Positions 21,398-33,165 of a DNA stretch of 64,000 bases are shown here, in pieces. Both the position numbers and the translations under genes were made by a program. Under the pieces are notes generated by a model. It did not search any database. It was not told the origin of the DNA and saw only the letters and a list, made by a program, of their open reading frames with translations. Source of the stretch: Dryobates pubescens (lineage: Eukaryota; Chordata; Aves; Piciformes; Picidae); contig NC_071615.1 of assembly GCF_014839835.1 (NCBI RefSeq), forward strand, positions 372,001 to 436,000. The letters run 5' to 3'. Position 1 is the stretch's first letter, and every line of letters begins with the position of its first letter.

Positions 21398-22757
21398 GCC
21401 CAGCGCCACCTCCTGCCCCAGTGCCACCTCCTGCCCCAGCGCCACCTCCTGCGCCCAGCGCCACCTCCTGCCCCAGCGCCACCTCCTGCCCCAGTGCCAC
21501 CTCCTGCCCCAGTGCCACCTCCTGCCCCCAGCGCCACCTCCTGCCCCCAGCATCACCTCCTGCCCCAGTGCCACCTCCTGCCCCAGCGCCACCTCCTGCG
21601 CCCAGCGCCACCTCCTGCCCCAGTGCCACCTCCTGCCCCAGCGCCACCTCCTGCCCCAGTGCCACCTCCTGCCCCCAGCGCCACCTCCTGCCCCAGTGCC
21701 ACCTCCTGCCCCCAGCGCCACCTCCTGCCCCAGCGCCACCTCCTGCCCCAGCATCACCTCCTGCCCCAGCGCCACCTCCTGCGCCCAGCGCCACCTCCTG
21801 CCCCAGTGCCACCTCCTGCCCCCAGCGCCACCTCCTGCCCCAGCGCCACCTCCTGCCCCAGCATCACCTCCTGCCCCAGCGCCACCTCCTGCCCCAGCGC
21901 CACCTCCTGCCCCAGCGCCACCTCCTGCCCCAGCATCACCTCCTGCCCCAGTGCCACCTCCTGCCCCAGCGCCACCTCCTGCGCCCAGCGCCACCTCCTG
22001 CCCCAGCGCCACCTCCTGCCCCCAGCACCACCTCCTGCCCCCAGCGCCACCTCCTGCCCCAGCGCCACCTCCTGCCCCAGTGCCACCTCCTGCGCCCAGC
22101 GCCACCTCCTGCCCCAGCATCACCTCCTGCCCCCAGCGCCACCTCCTGCGCCCAGCGCCACCTCCTGCCCCCAGCACCACCTCCTGCCCCAGTGCCACCT
22201 CCTGCCCCAGCGCCACCTCCTGCCCCCAGCATCACCTCCTGCCCCAGCATCACCTCCTGCCCCAGCACCACCTCCTGCCCCCAGCATCACCTCCTGCCCC
22301 AGCGCCACCTCCTGCCCCCAGCGCCACCTCCTGCCCCAGCGCCACCTCCTGCCCCAGCGCCACCTCCTGCCCCCAGCACCACCTCCTGCCCCCAGCACCA
22401 CCTCCTGCCCCCAGCACCACCTCCTGCCCCCAGCGCCACCTCCTGCCCCAGCGCCACCTCCTGCCCCAGTGCCACCTCCTGCGCCCAGCGCCACCTCCTG
22501 CCCCAGCATCACCTCCTGCCCCCAGCGCCACCTCCTGCGCCCAGCGCCACCTCCTGCCCCCAGCACCACCTCCTGCCCCAGTGCCACCTCCTGCCCCAGC
22601 GCCACCTCCTGCCCCCAGCATCACCTCCTGCCCCAGCATCACCTCCTGCCCCAGCACCACCTCCTGCCCCCAGCATCACCTCCTGCCCCAGCGCCACCTC
22701 CTGCCCCCAGCGCCACCTCCTGCCCCAGCGCCACCTCCTGCCCCAGCGCCAGCCCTC
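21398..22757. repeat. 18/19-bp minisatellite, about 74 copies
   Basis: 1.36 kb array of GCCACCTCCTGCCCCAGC with 19-base (CCCCCAGC) and CGCCCAGC variants and A/G changes (CATCACC, CACCACC). Blocks of about 450 bases recur with the same variant order (around 22030-22200 and 22500-22670), pointing to segmental duplication inside the array. Apparent 500-800 codon frames are artefacts. Confidence 0.96.
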
Positions 22758-22759
22758 CT

Positions 22760-23330
22760 CCTGCCCTGCTGCCCCTGCACAGCAGCTGTGTGGGGAGCAG
22801 TGTCCCTGCCAGGTCCCATGGCAGCACACGGCAGGTGGGTGTGGCAGGGTGGGTGTGGCAGGGGCGTTGCCCCGTGCCAGCCGCCGTGCCCCGTCAGGCG
22901 CTGGCTGTGGCCCTTGGCAGCTTCGCTGGGCTGCGGCTCCTGGCAGGACAGAGGGCAGGCAGCTGCAGCCGGGCGCTGCCCGCCAGGCTCTCCCTGCTGC
23001 AGGGCAGTCATCCTCGCTGCAGGTCTGCTCCTGACTCCCAGCAGGAAGGGCAGAGCTGGCCCTGGGGCTGCCAGCTCAGCACACTCACATCGTGCCGTGC
23101 ACGGCGGCTGCGAGGAGAGGGCAGCTGGGTTCCTCCTGCCTGCTTCTGGGGCTGCCTGAGGACTGCTGTCCTGAGCTGCCACAGCAGGCCCTGCTCTGAA
23201 GCCTGGCCCAGCCAGTCCCTGTTTCTAAACCTGTGCTCCTTCTCCAGGGCTCAGCTCTGCAGCTCCTGAGTGCAGCCTGGGCCCCAGTCCTTGTCCACAT
23301 CCTGCTGGGTGAGCTTTCCTGCTTCCTCCC
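22760..23330. other. spacer between two arrays, nothing recognised
   Basis: GC-rich single-copy-looking DNA. No convincing exon or promoter element was found. Confidence 0.45.
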
Positions 23331-23335
23331 CTGCC

Positions 23336-24590
23336 ACAGCACAGCTACAGCACAGCTACAGCACAGCCACAGCACAGCTACAGCACAGCTACAGCACAGC
23401 CACAGCTACAGCACAGCTACAGCACAGCTACAGCACAGCCACAGCCACAGCACAGCCACAGCACAGCCACAGCACAGCCACAGCACAGCTACAGCACAGC
23501 TACAGCACAGCCACAGCACAGCTACAGCACAGCTACAGCACAGCCACAGCACAGCTACAGCACAGCCACAGCACAGCTACAGCACAGCCACAGCACAGCC
23601 ACAGCACAGCCACAGCACAGCCACAGCTACAGCACAGCTACAGCACAGCTACAGCACAGCCACAGCCACAGCACAGCCACAGCACAGCCACAGCACAGCT
23701 ACAGCACAGCTACAGTACAGCCACAGCACAGCTACAGCACAGCTACAGCACAGCCACAGCTACAGCACAGCTACAGCACAGCTACAGCACAGCCACAGCC
23801 ACAGCACAGCCACAGCACAGCCACAGCACAGCCACAGCACAGCTACAGCACAGCTACAGCACAGCCACAGCACAGCTACAGCACAGCTACAGCACAGCCA
23901 CAGCACAGCTACAGCACAGCCACAGCACAGCTACAGCACAGCCACAGCACAGCCACAGCACAGCTACAGCACAGCTACAGCACAGCCACAGCTACAGCAC
24001 AGCTACAGCACAGCTACAGCACAGCCACAGCCACAGCACAGCCACAGCACAGCCACAGCACAGCTACAGCACAGCCACAGCACAGCCACAGCACAGCTAC
24101 AGCACAGCCACAGCACAGCCACAGCTACAGCACAGCTACAGCACAGCTACAGCACAGCCACAGCACAGCCACAGCTACAGCACAGCTACAGCACAGCTAC
24201 AGCACAGCTACAGCACAGCTACAGCACAGCCACAGCCACAGCACAGCCACAGCACAGCCACAGCACAGCTACAGCACAGCCACAGCACAGCCACAGCACA
24301 GCTACAACACAGCCACAGCACAGCTACAGCACAGCCACAGCACAGCTACAGCACAGCTACAGCACAGCTACAGCACAGCCACAGCACAGCTACAGCACAG
24401 CTACAGCACAGCCACAGCACAGCTACAGCACAGCCACAGCACAGCTACAGCACAGCCACAGCACAGCCACAGCACAGCTACAGCACAGCTACAGCACAGC
24501 TACAGCACAGCCACAGCACAGCCACAGCACAGCTACAGCACAGCTACAGCACAGCCACAGCACAGCCACAGCACAGCTACAGCACAGGAG
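23336..24590. repeat. 11-bp minisatellite CACAGCYACAG, over 100 units
   Basis: 1.25 kb array of CACAGCTACAG and CACAGCCACAG units, with occasional 6-base units (CCACAG). Higher-order order of T and C variants repeats, for example the stretch from 23336 again near 23750. Confidence 0.97.
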
Positions 24591-24875
24591 CTCTCTCCAG
24601 CCCACACCCAAACTGCATTTCCTTTTCAAAGCAGCTTAGCAGCCAGGTGGAGTCAGCCAGGGGCAGGGAAGGACCTTGAGCACCCAGGGGACCTTGGCAT
24701 CGGGGGGCAGAGGACCTCTGGCGCTTTGCTTGGTCAGCCTGGACAAACTGTCTCTGTGGTCCCCATTGCCGGGAGCCTGCAGGGCAGGGCCTGGGCTCTG
24801 GCTCTGGGCTGGTTTTGCAGGAGCTGGATCAGGCAGGGGGAAATCCCAGCTGTGCTTCCTGCTGCTCGGAGGCCC

Positions 24876-25165
24876 CAGGATGGCTTTGGTGGGAAGAGGT
24901 CTTTGAGATCAAATCCAACCCTTCAGCCAGCACTGCCAGGGCACCACTGAGCCATGGCACCACTGAGCCAGGGCACCACTGAGCCATGGCACCACTGAGC
25001 CATGGCACCACTGAGCCAGGGCACCACTGAGCCATGGCACCACTGAGCCATGGCACCACTGAGCCATGGCCCTCAGCACCGCAGCTCCATGGCTTTGGAA
25101 CCCCCGCCGGGGCTGGGGACTCCACCACCTCCCTGGGCAGCCTGTGGCAGTGTCTGACATGCCCT
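24876..25165 (-). mobile_element. CR1 3' fragment expanded internally by a 16-bp repeat
   Basis: Reverse CR1 (CCAGGATGGCTTTGGTGGGA to CTGGGCAGCCTGTGGCAGTG). Between 24946 and 25070 about eight units of GCACCACTGAGCCATG or ..CCAGG interrupt it. The unit is part of the CR1 sequence (CAGGGCACCACTGAG also at 39469), so the array grew from within the element. Confidence 0.85.
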
Positions 25166-25799
25166 GGATTTCCACCCTCCCTCCAGAGCTGGGAGCAGAG
25201 CTGTGCTTCAGGGGCATATGTCTGGACAGAGCCCACGTCTGAGGGCTCTCCACCTTACCTGTTGGCAGCTGAGTGCCTGGCAGCGATGCCAGCTCCGCTC
25301 TGTGAAGCAGAAATAATCTCCAGGCAGATGGCTGAGGCTATCACAGCCTGCTTCCCACTGCCAGCTCTGCCAGCCCTGGGCTCAGACCTGGCCTGGAGAA
25401 GGCCCAGGGATGGACAAGATGTGGCTCCCCTAGCAGGACCAGCCGCCTCTTCCCTGGGCAGGGGGAGGCAGCAGGGCACAACGGATTTGCAGGCAGCTCA
25501 GCCACACTTTCTGCTTGAGGTCCCTGGAGGAAAAGGGAGATGTGAGACTGCCCTGTGCTCAGAGCAGCTCTGCCAGGGGAGTCATGAAGCTGCTCAGGCT
25601 GAGCAACCCCAACAGGCAGAGCACAGCACACGGCCCGAGGGGACCAGAGCCAGGCTCCAGCCAGCCGTTGCTGCCCACCAGCCCCCTGAGCCCTGCTGCT
25701 GGCTTGGGCATGGTGTGGGTGGCACAACGGCTCAGCCCTCACATTCCCCGGGCAGCAGGCTTGGAGCTGGGCTTTGCAATGCCCTCGTTTGATTGCTGC
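25166..25799. other. intergenic, nothing recognised
   Basis: No gene, RNA or repeat that I can name between two CR1 copies. Confidence 0.45.
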
Positions 25800-26310
25800 T
25801 CAGGTGCACTGTGAAGAGTGTGGCCAGCAGGTCAAGGGAAGTCCTCCATGTGTTCCACTCTGCCCTGCTGAGGCCACAGCTGGAGTATCCAGTCCAGTGC
25901 TGGGCTCCCCAGTTCAGGAGGGACAGGGAACTGCTGGAGAGAGTCCAGGGGAGGCTACAAAGCTGCTGGGGGGCCTGGAGCAGCCCTGTGAGGAGCAAAG
26001 GCTGAGAGCCTGCAGCAGAGCAGCCCCAGAGGGGATCTCGGGAAGAGATAAAGGCTGGGGGGCAGGGGGCACAAACTGGCAGCCAGGAGGTTCCACCTGA
26101 GCAGGAGGAGAAAATTCTTTGGTGTAAGGGTGCAGGAGGCCAGGAGCAGGCTGCCCAGAGAGGTTGTGGAGTCTCCTCTGAAGAGCTTCTAACCCCTGCA
26201 AGCCATTGTGCCCCTGGGCAAGCTGCTTTGGCAGGGGCTGGGGCTGGCTGATCCCCAGAGGCCCCTTCCAACCCCACCCCCCCCGGGGCTGGGATTCTGC
26301 TAAATGCTTT
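25800..26310 (+). mobile_element. CR1 copy including end of ORF2
   Basis: Forward CR1 beginning in the ORF2 tail (GAGTGTGGCCAGCAGGTCAA) and running through GGAACTGCTGGAGAGAGTCC and AGAGATAAAGGCTGGGGGGC to CCCCTTCCAACCCCACCCCC. Confidence 0.88.
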
Positions 26311-26815
26311 GCCCGAGGCTCCTTACAGCCTGGCTCTCACTGCTTGCAACCCTTAGTGTCTAGGAAAGAAGAGCTGATGGAAACCCTGAGAGGTGCTCAG
26401 ACATCCAGCGTGGCCATCAGCAGGGAGCAGGACTCTGAGTACCTTAGCACACCATCACTAGAAAGCTGCTTAATGCCTTCCACCCTGGGAGATCCAAAAA
26501 TATCTGGAAGATCATTTCTCAGCTGGTTACTCATCCACCTCTGAGCAGCAGCCCTGCCTCAGGTGGGACTCAGCAGCTCCTCTGCAAGTGCAAATGCAGG
26601 AAAGCAGGCTGGGAGCCTTCGGGGACTGGAATCAGCAGGAGACAAGCTGGGGAGCAGAATGCAGGCAACTGAGGCACAAGAGTTCACATCTCAGCACTTG
26701 CAGGGGACTCAAACTGGATGCAAAAATCCTCACAAGGTTTCAAAACCCTTTCCAGAGCTGCAGCTGCAGGCTGAGGTCTCCCCTGGTAAACTACTTCTGT
26801 GCTTCCTCTCAAAAT

Positions 26816-27405
26816 GAATCATGGAAGGGTTTGGGCTGGAAGGGAGCTCCAGAGCTCACCCAGCCCAGCCCCTGCAGGCAGCAGGGACATCCTCCCCTGG
26901 GGCAGGCTGCTCAGAGCCCTCTCCAGCCTCACCTGGAACAGCTCCAGGCATGGAGCCTCAGCCACCTCCCTGGGCAACCTGCTGCAGTGTTCCAGCAGCC
27001 TCCTGGGGCAGAACTTGTTCCTCACATCCAATCTCAATCTGCTCTGCTCTCATTCCAAACCATTGCCTCTGCTCCTGTCCCTGCAGCCCTTTGGGAGCAG
27101 TCCCTCTGCAGCCTTCCTGCAGCCCTTCAGGTCCTGGCAGGCTGCTGTGAGGTCTGCCTGGAGCCTTCTCTCCTGCAGGCTGCACAGCCCCAGCTCCCTC
27201 AGCCTGGCCTTGGGGCAGAGCTGCTCCAACCCCCTGAGCATTTTCCTGGCCCTCCTCTGGCCCTGCTCCATCAGCTCCAGGCCCTTCCTGCGCTGAGGGC
27301 TCCAGAGCTGGACCCAGCCCTGCAGGTGAGGTCTCCCCAGAGCAGAGGGGCAGGATCCTCTCTCTTCACCTCTGGCCACACTGCTCTGGATGCAGCCCAG
27401 GATGC
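26816..27405 (-). mobile_element. young CR1 copy (subfamily A)
   Basis: Reverse copy starting AATCATGGAAGGGTTTGGGC; longer than most, extending back to GGATGCAGCCCAGGATGC. Near-identical to the 38584 copy. Confidence 0.92.
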
Positions 27406-27895
27406 ATCAAAATGAAATGCAGCATAAGAAAATGTGGGGTTTTTGGCAAACCTGGGCTGAATTCTGCCCTGGGAAGGTGCAGCCTCAGAGGAGACAGAGA
27501 AAGGGAAAGAAGAGCCCTGGCTGCTTTCGAAACCAACCTCCTAGGACCACAGCAGCAAGTCACATCTTGTAGGGCCTGACCAACAAGTTGACTTTGCTGC
27601 TCATCATCTGCTACCTGCTCGGTGTCGTAGCTGAGCAGGTTGGCAATGAGAGCAGAGCTGACAGCTCCAAGGCCACAGGGCAGCTGCCCAGCAGCTCCAC
27701 CAGGCTCTGGCATGCAGAGCTCCTGCAGCTCTCACCAGAGCCACCTCCAGCTTTGCTGCCAAGGGCTTCCCCAGCTCAGCCTTTCGCTGCGGTTTGTGCT
27801 GCGTCACATCACCCAGCAGGATCCACTGCACAGGTGCTGGGGCAGTAAGGGTCCTGGTGGCTGTGGAACGAGTGAGGTGTGTGCAGTGAGACTCA

Positions 27896-28350
27896 GGGGA
27901 CCACGGAATGGTTTGAGTTGGAAAAGCCTTTCAAGGTCATGGAGGCCAAACTGCTAACCCAGCACTGCCAGGGCACCGCTCAAGAGCCGCAGAGCTGTGG
28001 AGGTTGGAAGAAACCTCTGGAATTCTGGCCCCCAGCACCACATCTCCAGAGCTCTGAAACCCCTCCAGGGATGGGGACCCCACCACTGCCTGGGCAGCCT
28101 GGGCCAGGCCTGGACAAGCCTTTTGAGCAAGAAAATGTTCTTTATGTCAAACCTAAACCTCCTCTGGGGCAACCTGAGGCCATCTCCTCTTGTTCCTTGG
28201 TAGAAGAGACCAACCCCCACCTGGCTGCAGCCTCCTCTCAGGGAGCTGCAGAGAGCAATGAGCTCTCCCTCAGCCTTTTCTCCAGGCTGAACACCCCCAG
28301 CCCCCTCAGCTGCTCCTCCCCAGCCCTGATCTCCAGACCCTTCCCCAGCT
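27896..28350 (-). mobile_element. CR1 3' fragment
   Basis: Reverse CR1: GGACCACGGAATGGTTTGAG, GAAACCCCTCCAGGGATGGG, GCTGAACACCCCCAGCCCCC. Confidence 0.87.
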
Positions 28351-29339
28351 TCCTTGTCCTCTGCACACAAGAAATGGTTTGTTTCTTAAGTGAACAAATA
28401 GTGAAGTGGTCCTTGGCAGCCTGGGCTGCAGGAGAAGTGAGGGCAGCCTGAGCTGAGTGCTGTGGTTACAGTCAGCACTCTCAGGCCCAGGCCTGTGCAC
28501 AACAAACATTAAAATAGCTTCCCTGGAAGCTTATTTCCATCTAAACAGGCACCAGAAGCAAGGGCTGCTGAAACCACTATTTTTATCCCCATTCTGCAGC
28601 AGGGGAAGTGCAGCTGCAGCAAGTGGAGTGAGTTACCTGGAGTCCAGCAAGAAGCTGCTGAGGAAGAACTGAGTGTGGATCCCCTGAGCCTTGTCTTACA
28701 TCTTGCCTGCCTCTTGCCCCATCAAAGATTGCACAGGGCACAGCCACACTCTTGGCAGCTTGGGCCACATGGCAGGGGTGGAAGGAGCAGGGAGATGCCA
28801 GCCTGGCCTGACCACAAGCAGCACTTGCAAGGAAAGTCCCTGCCCTGTGCTGGGAGCTGAGGTGCTGGATGCTCTGGGGAAAAAAGGGAATTTCTAGGGA
28901 CTGCAATGAAATATCTGCTGGGGGAGGGACGTTGGTTTAACTTGGCTGCTTTCCTTCCCAGAGAGCTGCTAATGCAAAGCAAGGCTCTCAAGAAACTCTC
29001 TGGGATCTCTTCCTACCTCTTCCACGCAGCCAGGCTGGGCTGCATCCCTGTACCCCCAAAGGAACAGCTTTGCTGAGGGCACAGCTGTCCTCTGATCTTC
29101 CTTCCACATCCTCCTCTTCCTCCACGAAGCATCCAGGGCAGCTGACAACCATGGCAAGGAAGTTTGGTCCCTACTCTGAGTTCATGGCTGCTGTGCACCA
29201 TCCCCTGGCCTGCGTCTGGGCCGTGCATGAGCCTCAGGAGTCTGTGCAGCCACTACAGAGCCCATGTGAGGCACAGCTGGGTGGTGCCAGCAGGCACCAG
29301 CTCACCTCTGTGCAGGGCAGACATCTGCCTCACATCTGC
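28351..29339. other. intergenic, nothing recognised
   Basis: About 1 kb of more AT-rich, single-copy-looking DNA between SYNGR3 and GFER. No open frame with family resemblance. Confidence 0.45.
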
Positions 29340-29512
29340 AGCTGGCCCAGGCTGCCCAGGGCAGCAGTGGAGTCCCCTGGAGGGGTTTCAAAGCCCTGGA
29401 GCTGTGGTGCTGAGGGCCAAGGGCTGGTAGTGCCCTGGCAGTGCTGGGGCAGGGTTTGGACTCCACAATCTTCAAGGTCTCTTCCAACCAAACTGTTTCT
29501 TTGGTTTCATGC
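29340..29512 (+). mobile_element. CR1 3'-end fragment
   Basis: Forward CR1: GGCCCAGGCTGCCCAGGGCA to TCTTCAAGGTCTCTTCCAAC and the CR1-like end CTGTTTCTTTGG. Confidence 0.75.
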
Positions 29513-30049
29513 AAGCAAGGCACAGGCTCTGACCCAAGGGATTCCTGAGGGCTGCCCACAGCTGTGGCTGCCTTCCTGCAAGCAGTGCCCTGGACTGCAG
29601 TCGAGCAGGTGACTACAGCAGCCACAGTTCACTCATCCTTCCCCATCTCCTCCTCACCTGCTGCAGCACTCTGCACCTCCCCATGGAGGAGCAGTCCTGA
29701 GCTGAAGCTCAGGTAGGGAGCATGCTGGACACAGCAGCCAGCCAGTGGTTTACTAAAGCTGGAAGGGCAGATTTCAGCTGCCCATCCCTCACTCAGACAC
29801 CCGGACGAGAGGCACTGCACACTCTGTAGGCAACTGGAGTCACCTACAGCTCCTGCCCACGGCACAGGACAGGACCCAGCAGGAGGCAGCCCTTGGCTCT
29901 CAGCAGCTGAGGCAGGGAGGGAGCTGCTCCGTTGCCCTCTGCTGCTGGCCTGGGTCCGGTGCGAGGCAAATTCTTCCAGGCTCATCCCTCCGAAGCACAG
30001 AGCAGTAACAGAGCACAGAAGCCACTAAGCGTGATGCCAGGGGATACAT

Positions 30050-30478
30050 CCCAGAATGCCAGCTTGGGGGGGTTGGAAGGGACCCCTGGGGATCACCCAG
30101 CCCAAGCCCTGCTCCAGCAGGGCACCCCCAGCAGCTTGCCCAGGGGCACAATGCCCAGGGGGGGTTGGAAGCTCTCCAGAGGAGACTCCACAACCTCTCT
30201 GGGCAGCCTGCTCCAGGCCTCCAGCAGCCTCACAACAAAGTTTCTCCTCCTGCTCAGGTGGAACCTCCTGGGTGCCAGTTTGTGCCCTCTGCCCCTTGTG
30301 CTGTCCCTGGGCACCACTGAGCAGAGCCTGGCCCCAGCCCCTTGCCCCCGAGCCTTTATCTCTTGCTGAGCATTGCTCAGCTGCCCTCTGGAGCTGCTCT
30401 GCTGCAGGCTCTCAGCCCCAGGGCTCTCAGCCTCTGCTCCTCATGGAGCTGCTCCAGGCCCCTCAGCATGTTTCCAGG
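30050..30478 (-). mobile_element. CR1 copy
   Basis: Reverse CR1: CCCAGAATGCCAGCTTGGGG, CCTGCTCCAGGCCTCCAGCA, CTTTATCTCTTGCTGAGCAT. Same subfamily as 57757-58224. Confidence 0.88.
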
Positions 30479-30485
30479 GATGGGA

Positions 30486-30933
30486 TTTGGACAGCTGGGG
30501 AGGGGTCTGGAGCACAGCCCTGTGAGGAGAGGCTGAGGGAGCTGGGGTTGCTTAGCCTGGAGAAGAGGAGGCTCAGGGGAGACCTCATTGCTCTCTACAG
30601 CTCCCTGAAGGGAGGTTGTAGTTGGGGTGGGGGTTGGTCTCTTCTCCCAGGCACCCAGCACCAGCACAAGAGGACACAGTCTCAGGCTGCGCCAGGGGAG
30701 GTTTAGATTGGATGTTAGGAAGAAGTTCTACAGAGAGAGAGTGCTTGCCCATGGGAATGTGCTGCCCAGGGAGGTGGTGGAGTCGCCGTCACTGGAGGTG
30801 TTCAGGAGGAGACTTGATGGGGTGCTTGGTGCCATGGGTTGGTTGTTTAGGTGGTGTTGGATTGGTTGATGGGTTGGACTTGATGATCTTGAAGGTCTAT
30901 TCCAACCTGGTCTATTCTATTCTATTCCTATTA
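30486..30933 (+). mobile_element. CR1 copy with (TATTC)n tail, head-to-head with the previous one
   Basis: Forward CR1 of a classic type (TTAGCCTGGAGAAGAGGAGG, GGTTTAGATTGGATGTTAGG, TTGATGATCTTGAAGGTCTA) ending in TATTCTATTCTATTCC, the short tandem tail expected of CR1. Confidence 0.92.
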
Positions 30934-31576
30934 GCCTACAAACCCCAGAGCTGGCTCCACACCACCTCGTTGGCAGCTTCTCCTCCAGTGCTTATTCCTG
31001 CCCACAGCAAGCACTGCAGGGCTGCTCTGCTCCCCTCAAACTGCTGAGCAACCACCCCAGGAATGGCAGAGAACAAGGGAAATGAATCAGTGCTGAGAGG
31101 AAAGGGCAAAAAAGCCCAAAGGGAAAGCTAAGCCCTGCCCTCTGCAAGCCTGTAAAACCCCTGCAGGAAGAGGCAGCAGCCACTGCCTGCACCGTGCTGC
31201 AGGAAAGAGCCTCCTGGGAGTCTCCCTGTAAGCAGGAGTCTGCCACCCCCAGCACACTGCAAAGGAACAGCTAATCCCTACAAAAATGTTAAGGCACAGC
31301 AGAGCTTCCACCAACACCTGCCCCTGGCTCTCACTGAGGCAACTCTGCCTCCCCTTCGTGAGGACAATGCCCTGGAGCCTCCCTGCTCTCTGCTTGTGGG
31401 GGAGAGGGAAAGAGCAACACAACTGCAGCTCTGGGTGCAAGCAGTGAGGCCTTGGAAAGGCTGCAAGGCTCCAGAGGGGCATTGCACAGGAGAGGCTCCT
31501 AAGGAAGGTCACCACAGTGCCTCCAGCAGCACCTCAGCATGGCACAGACTGGGAGGAGTGGCTGGCACGGGAGGGC

Positions 31577-31885
31577 TGTGCTGCCCTTCAGCCAGAGCTG
31601 GGCAGGCTGCAGAGCTGGGCAGGGAGAAACTGACTGAAACCCAACACAGCCAAGGGTAGAGTCTTGCATCTGAGAGAGAACACCCCCATGGAGCAGGATA
31701 GGCTGGGGCCTGATCTGTTGGAGAGCAGTGGAGGGGAAAAGGACCTGGGGGTCCTGGTGGACAGCAGGATGCCCAGGAGCCAGCAATGTGCCCTTGTGGC
31801 TGGGAAGGGCAAAGGCCTCCTGGGGTGGATAAGAAGGGCTGTGGGGAGTAGGTCAGAGAGGGTCTTCTCATTCCTTGGGTCAGTG
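31577..31885 (+). mobile_element. CR1 ORF2 fragment
   Basis: Forward CR1 from the end of ORF2 (CAGAGCTGGGCAGGCTGCAG; GGACCTGGGGGTCCTGGTGG; CAGCAATGTGCCCTTGTGGC). It has no 3' end here. Confidence 0.8.
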
Positions 31886-31987
31886 GTGTCAGTTCAGCAG
31901 GACAGCACAGCAGCAGCTGCAGCCCACCCCAGCTGAGCCTGGAGACACCAGCACGAGGGGATCCCTTTGCTCACACAGCAGGGATGT

Positions 31988-32560
31988 CATGGAATCATGG
32001 AAGGGTTTGGGCTGGAAGGGAGCTCCAGAGCTCACCCAGGCCAACCCCTGCAGGCAGCAGGGACATCCTCCCCTGGAGCAGGCTGCTCAGAGCCCTCTCC
32101 AGCCTCACCTTGAGCAGCTCCAGGCTTGGAGCCTCAGCCACCTCCCTGGGCAACCTGCTGCAGTGTTCCAGCAGCCTCCTGGGGCAGAACTTGTTCCTCA
32201 CATCCAATCTCAATCTGCTCTGCTCTCATTCCAAACCATTGCCTCTGCTCCTGTCCCTGCAGCCCTTTGGGAACAGTCCCTCTGCAGCCTTCCTGCAGCC
32301 CTTCAGGTCCTGGCAGGCTGCTGTGAGGTCTGCCTGGAGCCTTCTCTCCTGCAGGCTGCACAGCCCCAGCTCCCTCAGCCTGCACTCACAGCAGAGCTGC
32401 TCTGACCCAGCTGCAGGACCTTGCCCTTTGCCTTACTGACCCTGATGAGAGTCTCCTCAGGCCAGCCCTGCAGCCTGCCCAGGTCCCTCTGCATGGCTCC
32501 CATCCCACCCTTCAGGCTTACAAACCACACCACTCAGCTTGGTGTCATCTGCAGCTTTGT
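31988..32560 (-). mobile_element. young CR1 copy (subfamily A) joined to an older CR1 piece
   Basis: Reverse copy starting GGAATCATGGAAGGGTTTGG. From 32405 it continues as another CR1 segment (GCATGGCTCCCATCCCACCC; CTCAGCTTGGTGTCATCTGC). Confidence 0.88.
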
Positions 32561-32570
32561 GCTTGGTTCC

Positions 32571-32576
32571 TTTATT
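32571..32576 (-). terminator. GFER: candidate GFER poly(A) signal
   Basis: AATAAA on the - strand, 590 bases after the GFER stop and inside or next to a CR1 fragment, so GFER mRNA may end in repeat-derived DNA. It is the first canonical signal downstream. Confidence 0.4.
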
Positions 32577-32882
32577 GTTTTCACCTCCACAATTCCATTT
32601 GCACACAGACATTTTCAAACTCAGTTTGACCAGGTGCAGCCACATTTCCCCCTGCTCTGTGCACAAAGTCTCTTCCATAACAATTCATTCTGGAAGTTTG
32701 GTACAGATCAGCAGCCAACCCCCCAAAACATCCTCCCCTCCCCACCCCCTCAAGCCCACAGAGGTCATCAGATGCCTGAGGCAGCCAAGTGCAGCTCCCT
32801 GCACAGGAGGGAGCAGGTGCCCCTGAACTCAGGAAGTGTCCTCATGAGCAAGGCAGCAGGAGCCTGGCAGTGACCTCCCTGC

Positions 32883-33010
32883 ACAGGATGGTTCAGGGTG
32901 GAAGGGACCTTAGAGCTCACCTGCTCCAACCTCCCACCAAGGCTCTGCTGCTCAAGGCCTCATCCAGCCCGGCCCTGAGCACCCCCAGGGAGGAGCGAGG
33001 AAGGCTCCAG
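32883..33010 (-). mobile_element. CR1 3'-end fragment in putative GFER 3' UTR
   Basis: Reverse CR1 terminus: GGATGGTTCAGGGTGGAAGG, CTCAAGGCCTCATCCAGCCC. Confidence 0.75.
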
Positions 33011-33165
33011 CCACTCAGGCAATGCATTTCTGACGTCACTGAGCACAGTCCTGCTGGGAGGAGACTTCCAAGTGTCTGTTAGAGCTTGCTTCCCGTTATG
33101 GGCACAGCCAGAGGCAGGGAGCCAGGGGCCGCCCCGGAGCCGCTCCTCCCGGCAGCCTGCCCGGG

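Noticed and set aside
20715-23269. Frames of 580-810 codons rich in Pro, Ala, His, Leu
   Set aside because: Translation of the GCCACCTCCTGCCCCAGC minisatellite in three frames; no start context, no splice signals, no family.
23233-24679. Frames of about 470 codons (STATAQLQH repeats)
   Set aside because: Translation of the 11-base array in multiple frames.
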